Source of the DNA: a virus
Virus record (IMG/VR): IMGVR_UViG_3300017753_000082
Location: 1 to 26,183 of that record
Direction: 5' to 3' (one strand)
DNA length: 26,183 nt
A program made the translations under genes and the position numbers. Below the pieces are notes generated by a model, which saw nothing but the letters and a program-made list of their open reading frames with translations, was not told where the DNA came from and made no database searches. Each line of letters opens with the position of its first letter. The stretch's first letter is position 1. This document shows positions 1 through 6,645 of the stretch, piece by piece.

Positions 1-863
1 ATTTTTGCTCTTAATCCACCTGAACCAAATGATACTTTTTTAATTCGTTTGGTTTTGGGATCTCTTACGTAAACGTAATATGCTTTTGAACCACCGCGTT
101 TTGGTTTACCTAATGGTGGATCTTTTTTCTTTTTCTTTGCTTTAGCTTCAAACATTCTTTGATTTGTATCAGCAAATAAAACATATCCATTTCTTCCAAA
201 CATTTTAGTTAGTTCAGTATCTAAACCATCTATATCGCGTTCATTGTCTTCATCATATTGGACAGGAAATCTTGGATCTATATCACTTGGGTAACCAACT
301 TTAACATTAAATCCTTTATCTTTAAGTTTATTTTTGATTTTGATTAAATCTATAAACTTATATTCTTCATTGATAAAAGGAATATCTAAAGCAACATTTT
401 TACCCTCAAATAACCCATATTCACCTACATCAGTACGTTTAATTAAATCTCTATCAAGCTCATTTAATTTTAAAGCACCTTCATTAAATAATTCTCTTGC
501 TTCAGCAAAAAATTCAACATACGCATCTGAACCAATTCTGAAAACGCACTCTGATAATGGTTTTTTATGTGTTTGATGAAATTCTAAACCAGGAGAGGCA
601 TTTACGCCTTCTTGTAGCATAATGCCTTCTGATGTTGGTGCAATTTCTTTTTCTTGAAATGGAGCTATATCTTTAAAGTTAAAAGATTTAGTTGTACCTG
701 TTGTTTCTAATTCTACAGTATAAAAAGGATGCTCTGCCATTGTAACAGTAGCGGTATCACCCTCTACAGTAGTTACTTTATCACCTACAGAAAATTTCGC
801 TGAAACGCCTGCAACATTTTCTATAGCTTCTCGGATTAAATATCTGAGTTTGAGCTGATCCAT
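1..863 (-). CDS. Conserved phage protein with CTS-like N-terminus, SH3-like domain and basic tail (partial, runs off left edge)
   Basis: The frame is open from an ATG at 863 to the window edge (287 codons visible, C-terminus missing). Residues 1-13 (MDQLKLRYLIREA) form a short helix ending in LIRE, like the starts of several neighbours. Residues about 22-68 look like a small SH3/KOW-type beta barrel opening with VGDKV. LQE/G at 83-86 is a possible second processing site. A middle segment (about 95-165) contains DVGEYGLFEGKNVALDIP, which resembles a type of hypothetical protein I recall from T4-like phages. A Lys-rich linker (240-260) leads into a segment with YYVYVRDPKTKRIKKVSFG, which I recall as a recurring C-terminal element in marine phage proteins. 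Function is unknown. The start lies 6 nt after the stop of the Cys-rich peptide gene, so the two are probably on one transcript. Being in the virion is an inference from the N-terminus only. Confidence 0.85.
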   Translation of the reverse strand, partial: MDQLKLRYLIREAIENVAGVSAKFSVGDKVTTVEGDTATVTMAEHPFYTVELETTGTTKSFNFKDIAPFQEKEIAPTSEGIMLQEGVNASPGLEFHQTHKKPLSECVFRIGSDAYVEFFAEARELFNEGALKLNELDRDLIKRTDVGEYGLFEGKNVALDIPFINEEYKFIDLIKIKNKLKDKGFNVKVGYPSDIDPRFPVQYDEDNERDIDGLDTELTKMFGRNGYVLFADTNQRMFEAKAKKKKKDPPLGKPKRGGSKAYYVYVRDPKTKRIKKVSFGSGGLRAK

Positions 864-869
864 AAATTA

Positions 870-929
870 TTATTTGTTACAACCACAGTCACATGAAGTG
901 CCACAGTCGCATTCTTTACAATTACACAT
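870..929 (-). CDS. 19-residue cysteine-rich, metallothionein-like micropeptide
   Basis: This 20-codon frame runs from ATG at 929 to TAA at 870 and encodes MCNCKECDCGTSCDCGCNK. Seven of 19 residues are cysteine, spaced CxC-x2-CxC-x3-CxCxC. The remaining residues are mostly Lys, Asp, Glu, Asn, Gly, Thr and Ser, with no aromatic or bulky hydrophobic residue except Met1. That composition is typical of metallothionein metal-binding clusters and unlike a folded domain. It fills the gap between two genes exactly: its start is 2 nt after one stop and its stop is 6 nt before the next start. That spacing matches the rest of the operon and argues that it is a real gene. The likely role is binding Zn, Cu or Cd ions in the infected cell or the virion, but this is inference. 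It could instead be a chance frame; its length alone proves nothing. Confidence 0.6.
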   Translation of the reverse strand: MCNCKECDCGTSCDCGCNK

Positions 930-931
930 AA

Positions 932-1564
932 TTACTTATCTTCTTTTTCGTCTTTTTTATCATCTTTTTCGTCTTCTTTTTTAGATTTTTTAGATGATTT
1001 TTTTTCAAAGCGTAAACCTTCTTTTTCTAATGCCTCACGTAATTTATCCATTTGCATTTCTAGCATAGATAATTTTTCCATTAAACCATTAGATTCAGAT
1101 GTAAGGGCTTCACGCATGTCTGGATTAGAAGTTGCTTCAGACATTTTACCTTCGATTTGTTTTTTAATTTCGTCAATTGAAGTTTCCATTGTCTTAAGTT
1201 TATCTTGACCTTTTTTATAGGTTTCCTTAAGTTTAATGTCTCTTTCTTTAATCATTTTATTTGCTGCTGATTTTGCTTTACCTTCAGATTTATAAATACC
1301 TGAAATGTCTTCACGAGTTAAACCACTCATAGCAAATTCAAATACGTCTCCACTTTTTATTAGTTCTTCAACAGAAGATTCTTTAGTGGGTTTTGTAACG
1401 TAATAAAATTCAGCGATTTGGTCTTCGATTTTTGCTACTTTTTCTTTTACAGGTACTTTTTCTGTATAAGCCATATCACCACTGTCGGCTTCTGTAGTAG
1501 CTCGTTCAGATAACCAGTCAGTAATATTTTCTTTGATAAGTTTTTTAAGTTCTGTGCGTTTCAT
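932..1564 (-). CDS. Coiled-coil, Lys/Glu-rich protein with CTS-like N-terminus
   Basis: A 210-aa protein starting at ATG 1564. It opens with MKRTELKKLIKEN, a short amphipathic helix ending LIKE at residue 12, shared in pattern with other proteins here. Residues about 95-180 are rich in Lys, Glu, Leu and Met with heptad-like spacing (for example SNGLMEKLSMLEMQMDKLRE) and should form a coiled coil. The last 25 residues are almost only Lys, Asp, Glu and Ser. The family is not recognised. Size, charge and coiled coil would suit a scaffold, internal core or DNA-associated protein, but no specific family motif is visible. A 37-nt spacer with a promoter-like ATATTTAT lies before it, so it may begin its own transcript. 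The next two downstream genes follow within 2 and 6 nt. Confidence 0.85.
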   Translation of the reverse strand: MKRTELKKLIKENITDWLSERATTEADSGDMAYTEKVPVKEKVAKIEDQIAEFYYVTKPTKESSVEELIKSGDVFEFAMSGLTREDISGIYKSEGKAKSAANKMIKERDIKLKETYKKGQDKLKTMETSIDEIKKQIEGKMSEATSNPDMREALTSESNGLMEKLSMLEMQMDKLREALEKEGLRFEKKSSKKSKKEDEKDDKKDEKEDK

Positions 1565-1584
1565 GTGTGTAGTGTTTTACTATA

Positions 1585-1592
1585 ATAAATAT
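1585..1592 (-). promoter_or_regulatory. Candidate phage promoter element (ATATTTAT)
   Basis: On the coding strand the 37-nt spacer reads TATATATTTATTATAG, and the ATATTTAT core ends 20 nt before the ATG at 1564. The same core occurs in the other three spacers of 28 nt or more. T4 late promoters have a single TATAAATA box, and this could be a diverged equivalent. The sequence is very AT-rich, so chance is possible. Confidence 0.4.
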
Positions 1593-1601
1593 ATAAAGAT
1601 A

Positions 1602-2174
1602 TTATAATTCTAACTCTTTTAATTGTTTAATATTTTCTTTTAATGTTTTAATTACTTCAGGGTTTATCTTAGCTTTTGACCAATTTTCTATATCTCCTGC
1701 TTCAGACATAAAATTGTCACCTTTATCATCTAAAAAAGCATCTACAGCCTGTTCATAATCCATAACAAATGAATTTTTATTAGCATTCATTAATTTAGAT
1801 GCATATTCTTTATACCCACCTGTAGCTTTTAAATGTGTTTCGTGTTCTATTACACAGTTAAAACATTTACCATGAATAGTCCACATTTTTTTGTTTAATT
1901 TAGTGGGTTTCATGGGCTTATTACAACCACATTTTAAAGGAAACTTAACCATTTCCCTTAATTTATCATGTTTAGTAATAGTTTGTTTTAAACTATTTTT
2001 AATAGTCCAGGTTTTACCATTTTCCTCCCATATATCCCCCTCACTATATTCTTTCTTTTGTTGTTCAAAACCAGTTTGAACCCTAGTACGGTCCGCTGTG
2101 TTTCCCGAAACTATATTTCTCATTCGCTTAATATCGCGTTCAGAAAATTCTTTATTTAAACGTGATTTACTCAT
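1602..2174 (-). CDS. Conserved T4-like phage hypothetical with zinc-finger-like cysteines
   Basis: A 190-aa soluble protein. The N-terminal stretch FSERDIKRMRNIVSG (residues 10-24) followed by T-x-V-Q-T-G-F resembles a conserved hypothetical of marine T4-like phages that I recall only as unnamed. A cysteine cluster at about 82-107 (CGC, then KCFNC) probably binds one zinc ion, with His or Cys ligands such as those in WTIHGKCFNCVIEHETH. The C-terminal third is helical and charged. It overlaps the upstream HAD gene by 4 nt (ATGA) and so is probably translationally coupled to it. No enzymatic motif is visible. Unlike its neighbours it lacks the LI-x-E N-terminal helix. Function is unknown; a nucleic-acid-binding or assembly role is only a guess. 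Confidence 0.85.
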   Translation of the reverse strand: MSKSRLNKEFSERDIKRMRNIVSGNTADRTRVQTGFEQQKKEYSEGDIWEENGKTWTIKNSLKQTITKHDKLREMVKFPLKCGCNKPMKPTKLNKKMWTIHGKCFNCVIEHETHLKATGGYKEYASKLMNANKNSFVMDYEQAVDAFLDDKGDNFMSEAGDIENWSKAKINPEVIKTLKENIKQLKELEL

Positions 2175-2722
2175 AAACCTAATTTAGATAACTCGTTTGT
2201 AACTTGTTCTGTTGATTTATATAAAATTCCAATTCCTCCTGCAGCTTTCCAAGCAGCAATGTTATCTGATCTATCATCTATTAATATTTTATTTGGTCCT
2301 GCATATTTTGCTTTGCCAGATGCTTTAAAACCAAATTTATATGGTGTACCAGACATATTTCTTTTAATCCATACACCTTTTCCTATACGAGATGATTCTT
2401 CTCTAGAAGGTGAAGTTAAAATAGTTGGTTTATATTTTTTAAGGTATTTGTATAATTTTTCTCCTTCAGGCATCCATGGCATTCCTGCCCAAAAACGAAC
2501 TCCAATTTGTTTATCTATAAGATCCCAAAATTGTTCGTTTGCTTTATCTTTTCCAAATTGAATAGTCTTTTGATCTATATATTCATCTGGTGTAACACCA
2601 GCAAACTGTTCAAAACGTCTTTCAAAGTCAGTTAAGACACCATCCATGTCAACGAAGACTTCATATGCTTTTGCAAGATCTTCTTGCAATAAATCCATTA
2701 AACTTCCTTTTATTCTATTCAT
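2171..2722 (-). CDS. HAD-superfamily phosphatase, 5'-nucleotidase-like
   Basis: HAD hydrolase motifs are clear (numbered from the ATG at 2722). Motif I is VDMDGVLTD at about residues 24-32, with both nucleophile and acid-base Asp. Motif II is the Thr-Ser of ILTSPSR (about 103). A conserved Lys follows (WIKRN, about 120), and motif IV is LIDDRSDN (about 148-155). Size and motif spacing fit the 5'(3')-deoxyribonucleotidase-like branch, which removes phosphate from nucleotides, although substrate cannot be read from sequence. Start choice: the longest frame begins with TTG at 2746, but ATG at 2722 gives an 8-nt overlap with the upstream stop, as in two other gene pairs here, and yields a MNRIKGSLMDLLQE start resembling the neighbouring CTS-like helices. 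A third option is ATG at 2698, which has a chance or real AAGGA before it. Confidence 0.85.
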   Translation of the reverse strand: MNRIKGSLMDLLQEDLAKAYEVFVDMDGVLTDFERRFEQFAGVTPDEYIDQKTIQFGKDKANEQFWDLIDKQIGVRFWAGMPWMPEGEKLYKYLKKYKPTILTSPSREESSRIGKGVWIKRNMSGTPYKFGFKASGKAKYAGPNKILIDDRSDNIAAWKAAGGIGILYKSTEQVTNELSKLGL

Positions 2723-4106
2723 ATATGTGTGGATTTTCACGTCCAAATTTTCTCATTATAACTGCTGCTAATGAATTAGCTTCATTTTCATCTGGTGATC
2801 CATCTTCACCTGAAGTTGGTGTTAACCTATCATCTAGATTTTGCATATGGTGAACCATCTCGTGTGCTACAGTTCTTAATATATCAGCCATATTACGATT
2901 ATGAACTACAACCATTATTTTTTCTTCTGAAGGTAGGTATCCTCCAAAACTATGATATTCCTGAGTGTAATCAGGGGAGTTTATTAGTTTAATTTTGGGT
3001 TTATTTATAGAAAGATATTCGCTAACATAATTTACAAAATCTCCTATTACTTTACCTTTTGAACTATCCCAACCTTCATTTAGGAATTTTTTATATCTAG
3101 CTTCTTGTAGATATCTGTCTTCTTTTTTCATACGTTGAGTTTTTCTTTTAGAAGCCTCTTTACGTTGTTTAATATATTTAAAAGCAGATTTTAATTTAGC
3201 TTTTTTTAATGGATCTTTAGTTCTACCTAAAGCTGCTCTTACTCTTTGATGTATTAAATTTATTACCTGAGATTTTCTAGCATGGGATTTATTTTTAAAA
3301 GTAGTTTTATTTAATGTATCTACTATATCCTGTCTAGTACTAAATTTTATTTTTACTGTATCACTAGGATCTTCATCAGTATATAATCTACGTCCTGATC
3401 CTTTAGGTTTTTTACCTGTACCTTTTTTAGGTTCAGCTTCATTTAAAGGAGTATTATCATGTCCACATTTATGACAGATGTATAAATCATCTCCACCATC
3501 TACTATTTTCCATTCCCACCCACAATTATCGCATACAATTTTATCGCCTACTATAGCTTCGTTTAATTGAAATATAGACATAAAATCATCTACATTAATA
3601 CCATCAGGTATAAATTCAGATATAGTTTCTAAATCGTTATCGCGTATTGCTTTACGTAAATCAGTGGCTGAATATGTACCTTCCATTCCAGCATCAAATA
3701 CCTCTACATGGGGATATTTTTCTTTATCTAATAGTGATTGGAAGCGTTCTTGTTCTCCTTTACCAAATACCGCTCTTATATCATGAGATGGATTATCCTT
3801 AGCATAATCATATACTGCTTTAACAGGTACAGGTGTTTGAATAATTTCTACTTTTTCAAGTTCTGGGTTATTTTGTTTATATAAATCCCAAACTTGTTGA
3901 GCTTCTTCTACAGAAACACCATCACGTTCTTTAGTAGACATAAAGATAATAACACGATCTGTTTTATCATCTATAGCTTTTAAAGCTGTAGCAACATGTC
4001 CTTTATGTGGTGGTTTAAATGCACCAGGATATAAAGATACCTTTTCAGTAAATTGCTCTACTAATAGACTTTTTGCTATTTGATTACCTATTCTTTCGGG
4101 ATTCAT
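2715..4106 (-). CDS. Nucleotidyltransferase / zinc ribbon / zinc metallopeptidase-like fusion with prohead-protease-like sites
   Basis: A 463-aa multidomain protein. Residues about 20-170 are a cytidylyltransferase-like (NMN/pantetheine-phosphate adenylyltransferase) Rossmann domain, with YPGAFKPPHKGH (HxGH at 34-37) and the second nucleotide-binding motif YSATDLRKAI (145-154). Residues 192-214 are a zinc ribbon (CxxC...CxxC). Residues about 245-330 are very basic and helical. Residues about 350-463 hold a zincin-like domain with HEMVH (415-419) and a downstream ENEAN whose Glu could be the third zinc ligand. L-(N/Q)-E followed by A or G occurs at 181-184, 221-224, 333-336 and 342-345, at or near the domain borders. 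The N-terminus contains SLLVEQ (13-18). The start overlaps the kinase gene stop by 4 nt (ATGA). The enzymatic substrate is unknown; NAD+ or coenzyme metabolism is plausible for the first domain. Confidence 0.85.
   Translation of the reverse strand: MNPERIGNQIAKSLLVEQFTEKVSLYPGAFKPPHKGHVATALKAIDDKTDRVIIFMSTKERDGVSVEEAQQVWDLYKQNNPELEKVEIIQTPVPVKAVYDYAKDNPSHDIRAVFGKGEQERFQSLLDKEKYPHVEVFDAGMEGTYSATDLRKAIRDNDLETISEFIPDGINVDDFMSIFQLNEAIVGDKIVCDNCGWEWKIVDGGDDLYICHKCGHDNTPLNEAEPKKGTGKKPKGSGRRLYTDEDPSDTVKIKFSTRQDIVDTLNKTTFKNKSHARKSQVINLIHQRVRAALGRTKDPLKKAKLKSAFKYIKQRKEASKRKTQRMKKEDRYLQEARYKKFLNEGWDSSKGKVIGDFVNYVSEYLSINKPKIKLINSPDYTQEYHSFGGYLPSEEKIMVVVHNRNMADILRTVAHEMVHHMQNLDDRLTPTSGEDGSPDENEANSLAAVIMRKFGRENPHIYE
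3075..3565 (-). other. Cluster of candidate prohead-protease cleavage sites between domains of the 463-aa protein
   Basis: Residues 181-345 of the fusion protein contain four L-(N/Q)-E/(A or G) sites: LNE/A (183/184), LNE/A (223/224), LQE/A (335/336) and LNE/G (344/345). They follow the transferase domain, follow the zinc ribbon, and precede the zincin domain (two close together). The T4 gp21 prohead protease prefers (L/I)-x-E before the cut, often followed by Ala or Gly. The positions are read directly; cleavage is inference. Confidence 0.4.
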
Positions 4107-4903
4107 GCGAAAAATGAGTTTACTCGAGATTTAGCTTCATCTTTAGAAACTGAATTCGCCTTAATGTCTTCTACTTTATCTGAACTTACAAAATCGTTTA
4201 TTTGTTTTTCTAATTCAGCTTTAGATTTTTCAGAACGTGCCTTTTCTTTATCTGTTTTAGGCTTAGTATCAGTTGGAGCATAAGGTGTAAGGTATTTATC
4301 TACTAAATCCTTTAAAGGTTTCATAGATCCTCCTTTTTCTAATGCTTTATCGTTTACAACAGATACAAAATTGCTTCCAAATTCATCTTTGTATAAATCG
4401 TAATTTTGTGTAATGTTATTCCATGTACGTAATACAATAGCAGGTGCTAAACTTCTATCTTTCCCACCTGAACGGTCAAATCGTGTATCATTTCGTTCTA
4501 GTGCTTTTTCTAGTGAAGCAAATACATATACCATCAAGACATCGTATCCTAAATCTTCTAATTCCTTCTTTAATTTTAAAGTAGGACCAGAAGAAGCAGC
4601 AGGACCATCCAAGATAAAATTCTTTTTACCTAAGATAATTTCACGTGTCATTGGGCGAAATTCCTTATTAGCTGCAGCCATTGCTTTAGCTGCCTTGCTT
4701 CTATCTTCAGCATTAGCATTTTTTAAATCTAAAGATACATTTAAATCTTTTAGATTGCGCATATATGCATCGTCTACATTTAAGATTAAAGCATCTTTTA
4801 CATTTTCTATAAATGAAGATTTACCAGCTCCAGGAGAACCAGCGAGGATAAGTGCCTTTGGATTAGCGGATTGTTCTAAAATTATATCTCGTAGTTTATA
4901 CAT
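4103..4903 (-). CDS. P-loop kinase, zeta-toxin / polynucleotide-kinase-like
   Basis: A 266-aa protein. Walker A is AGSPGAGKSS (residues 21-30), preceded by a hydrophobic strand (KALIL). LNVDD (about 41-45) supplies the acidic residues expected after the first strand of the zeta-toxin/P-loop kinase fold. FILDGPAAS (about 96-104) is a later core strand, and ERNDTRFDRSGGKDR (about 134-148) looks like the Arg-rich lid that clamps the phosphate donor. Zeta toxins phosphorylate UDP-N-acetylglucosamine; related phage kinases act on polynucleotides, and the substrate here is unknown. No antitoxin-like partner is adjacent. The first residues (MYKLRDIILEQ) form a CTS-like helix ending in ILE at residue 10. 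The C-terminal 60 residues are a charged Lys/Glu/Ser tail. A 51-nt spacer with a promoter-like element lies upstream, so this may be the first gene of the region 4 operon. Confidence 0.85.
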   Translation of the reverse strand: MYKLRDIILEQSANPKALILAGSPGAGKSSFIENVKDALILNVDDAYMRNLKDLNVSLDLKNANAEDRSKAAKAMAAANKEFRPMTREIILGKKNFILDGPAASSGPTLKLKKELEDLGYDVLMVYVFASLEKALERNDTRFDRSGGKDRSLAPAIVLRTWNNITQNYDLYKDEFGSNFVSVVNDKALEKGGSMKPLKDLVDKYLTPYAPTDTKPKTDKEKARSEKSKAELEKQINDFVSSDKVEDIKANSVSKDEAKSRVNSFFA

Positions 4904-4922
4904 AGGCTTACATTATCAACAT

Positions 4923-4930
4923 ATAAATAT
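4923..4930 (-). promoter_or_regulatory. Candidate phage promoter element (ATATTTAT)
   Basis: The 51-nt spacer before the kinase gene, the longest in the window, reads GTATATTTATATG on the coding strand. The core ends 19 nt before the ATG at 4903. This is nearly the same distance as at 1585 and 14687. The opposite strand reads TATAAATA, the exact T4 late box, so the direction of activity is not settled by sequence alone. Confidence 0.45.
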
Positions 4931-4954
4931 ACGAAAAGATGCTCAGGAAGCCTA

Positions 4955-5719
4955 CTATTTTTTAATAACTGTTGGCCATTTTTCCGATATAGGTTTAAGA
5001 TTAGGATTTTCTAAATCAAATAAAGCCCGTACATGAGAATATATTTCTAGATTTTCATCTATACTACGAGATGATTCATGTACTTCCCATTTTTTACCTT
5101 TAAGTTTTTTACCGGTTTTATCTGCACCTCTTGATCTAGATTTTAACCAAAGTACACCAACTCTATCTACTTTTTGATCGTAGCATTCTTCAAAACAGCG
5201 CGTATAAATCGCTGTCTGTAGGTCATACGTCGTCTGTAGGTGATTAGATGTTTTTAAGTCGATTACCCACAGTTCTCCGTTGATTTTGCACACAAGATCG
5301 CATGTACCAGCTACCTTAAGTGTATCAGAGTATAAGAATACTTCTGTTTCTAGAAGTTCGGCTTCACTAGTTTCCCAGAAGTCTACAAATGCTAGAAACA
5401 TTTTCCAAACTTTAAGATCATATTTAGGGTTGCCATCTTCACCCATCAATTTAATTTCTTTACCTAATAGATAGGCTTCAGCTAAATTATGGACTATTGT
5501 ACCTTCGTCAGCTGATTTTTTAGCTATATAATCAGCATTCATTCCTACTTTTTTAAGCCACTCTTCAAAGTGTCTACCCTTAGGGTAATAGGATAAAACA
5601 TAAGTTACAGAGGGGTATGTTTTTTCCCCATCCTCATAAAAACGAGAATCGTTAGTTGTAATCTGCGTAAATGTTCGATTGTATTCCTGTTTAGGAAAGT
5701 TCGCTTTACGTAATATCAT
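4955..5719 (-). CDS. PD-(D/E)XK nuclease, RecB/Cas4-like exonuclease
   Basis: A 254-aa protein with the ordered motifs of RecB-family nucleases: GTIVH at residues 73-77, Glu126, Asp141 in VAGTCDLV, Asp154-Leu-Lys156 in VIDLKTS, and a Q-x-x-x-Y motif (QTAIY, 168-172). All catalytic residues are present. It should cut DNA, probably as an exonuclease using Mg2+, and could serve in recombination, host DNA breakdown or end processing. The C-terminus has a basic stretch (KTGKKLKGKK, 201-210) suited to DNA contact. No Cas4 iron-sulphur cysteine set is evident. It overlaps the primase gene by 4 nt (ATGA), so both are likely translated together in a DNA replication/recombination pair. The fold call is solid; the precise activity is not. 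Confidence 0.9.
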   Translation of the reverse strand: MILRKANFPKQEYNRTFTQITTNDSRFYEDGEKTYPSVTYVLSYYPKGRHFEEWLKKVGMNADYIAKKSADEGTIVHNLAEAYLLGKEIKLMGEDGNPKYDLKVWKMFLAFVDFWETSEAELLETEVFLYSDTLKVAGTCDLVCKINGELWVIDLKTSNHLQTTYDLQTAIYTRCFEECYDQKVDRVGVLWLKSRSRGADKTGKKLKGKKWEVHESSRSIDENLEIYSHVRALFDLENPNLKPISEKWPTVIKK

Positions 5720-6645
5720 ATAGATAATTTTAGGTTAAGGAGTGAAGAAAATGTAAATTCTTGTGCCTCCTGTATTTTATTTGTAAATAAAGCAAAACCC
5801 ATGTCGGCAGGGTCTTTATCGTCTAACTCTATTACAAATAATTTTTTACCTGCTTTTAATAACTGATCAGCTATTTTATAAGTTGCCTTAATAGCATCAC
5901 TGTCTAAAGCTAGATAAACTTTTTTAACATCTGATGTAACTAATTTTTGCATCAGTTTTCTTGAAATGTTTTTACCAAATAAGGGTATTGCATTTCGTTT
6001 AATAGCGATAGCATCAAAAGCACCTTCACATAATACAATAGGTACATTCCAATTTATCATATTTTCAAACCCTATAAGGTTTTTATCTGAGGATGGTGCA
6101 TCGTATTTTCTAGATGGTTCTTTTTCAAATGAACGAGCTACAAAGTAATCTAACTGTCCTTCAGCACTATGTGTAGGTATAATAATTTTATTTGCATAAC
6201 GCCCATTTTCACAATAACCAATTTGATACTTTAAAATATCAATCATTGTTAAACCCCGTTTTTTAAGATAAGCTAGGGCATGTCTAGCATGTATATCTGA
6301 TTTGGTTAGGTTATATAGGGGTTTGTATTCTTTAGGTAGTTCTACTTTACTATCAGCTACTATAGTATCATATTTTTCTGTTGTACCTAATATTTCACTT
6401 AATTGAGTACGTTTTTCAGTTGATACTTTTAAACGTTTAAATAAACCAAATAGAGTTTTACCCTTAGCATCACAAACCCAGCAATGCCAAAAGTTTTCGT
6501 TTTTCTTATTTGGAATTAAGTTAACCTCTAGTTTTGGATTCTTATGATTACAAAATGGACAATTAAAGGAATGGTTACCTCTAGCTGTCGGATTGCTTCT
6601 ACCTAAAACGGATTGAACTAATCCAAGTAATATTTGATTAACCAT
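5716..6645 (-). CDS. 61: DNA primase, T4 gp61-like (zinc-binding plus TOPRIM)
   Basis: A 309-aa primase. The N-terminal zinc-binding domain has CPFC (29-32) and CWVC (55-58) around a short beta hairpin (FWHCWVC). The TOPRIM core has LCEGAFDA with the catalytic Glu at 207, LALDSD with the metal-binding Asp pair at 248 and 250, and an acidic DDKDPAD at 275-281. The segment at about 145-170 (NKIIIPTHSAEGQ...VARSF) fits the strand region between the zinc and TOPRIM domains. It makes RNA primers for lagging-strand synthesis, working with a replicative helicase not found in this window. The length is close to that of T4 gp61 (about 340 aa). It overlaps the 63-aa gene upstream by 8 nt and the nuclease gene downstream by 4 nt. 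It sits directly behind the tail-fibre genes, so replication and tail modules abut here. Confidence 0.9.
   Translation of the reverse strand: MVNQILLGLVQSVLGRSNPTARGNHSFNCPFCNHKNPKLEVNLIPNKKNENFWHCWVCDAKGKTLFGLFKRLKVSTEKRTQLSEILGTTEKYDTIVADSKVELPKEYKPLYNLTKSDIHARHALAYLKKRGLTMIDILKYQIGYCENGRYANKIIIPTHSAEGQLDYFVARSFEKEPSRKYDAPSSDKNLIGFENMINWNVPIVLCEGAFDAIAIKRNAIPLFGKNISRKLMQKLVTSDVKKVYLALDSDAIKATYKIADQLLKAGKKLFVIELDDKDPADMGFALFTNKIQEAQEFTFSSLLNLKLSI

Noticed and set aside
334-576. Plus-strand frame of 80 codons and similar plus-strand frames at 1891, 2259, 2665, 2795, 4080, 5280, 5966, 7425, 13208, 14844, 15477 and 24951
   Set aside because: All lie opposite well-supported minus-strand genes, have no recognisable motifs, and fit no operon arrangement.
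2723-2746. TTG start giving an 8-residue longer HAD protein
   Set aside because: It would overlap the upstream gene by 32 nt and add nothing to the HAD fold. ATG at 2722 gives the same 8-nt overlap seen at two other junctions.
4904-4954. Rho-independent terminator after the PD-(D/E)XK nuclease gene
   Set aside because: Only a 3-bp self-complement (GCT...AGC or AGG...CCT) is visible and no T-run follows it on the coding strand. It is too weak to call.
4413-5036. Plus-strand open frame of 207 codons opposite the kinase gene
   Set aside because: It is antisense to a gene with a clear Walker A and lid motif, spans a gene end and a spacer, and has no domain pattern or plausible start context. 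It reflects low stop density in the complementary frame.
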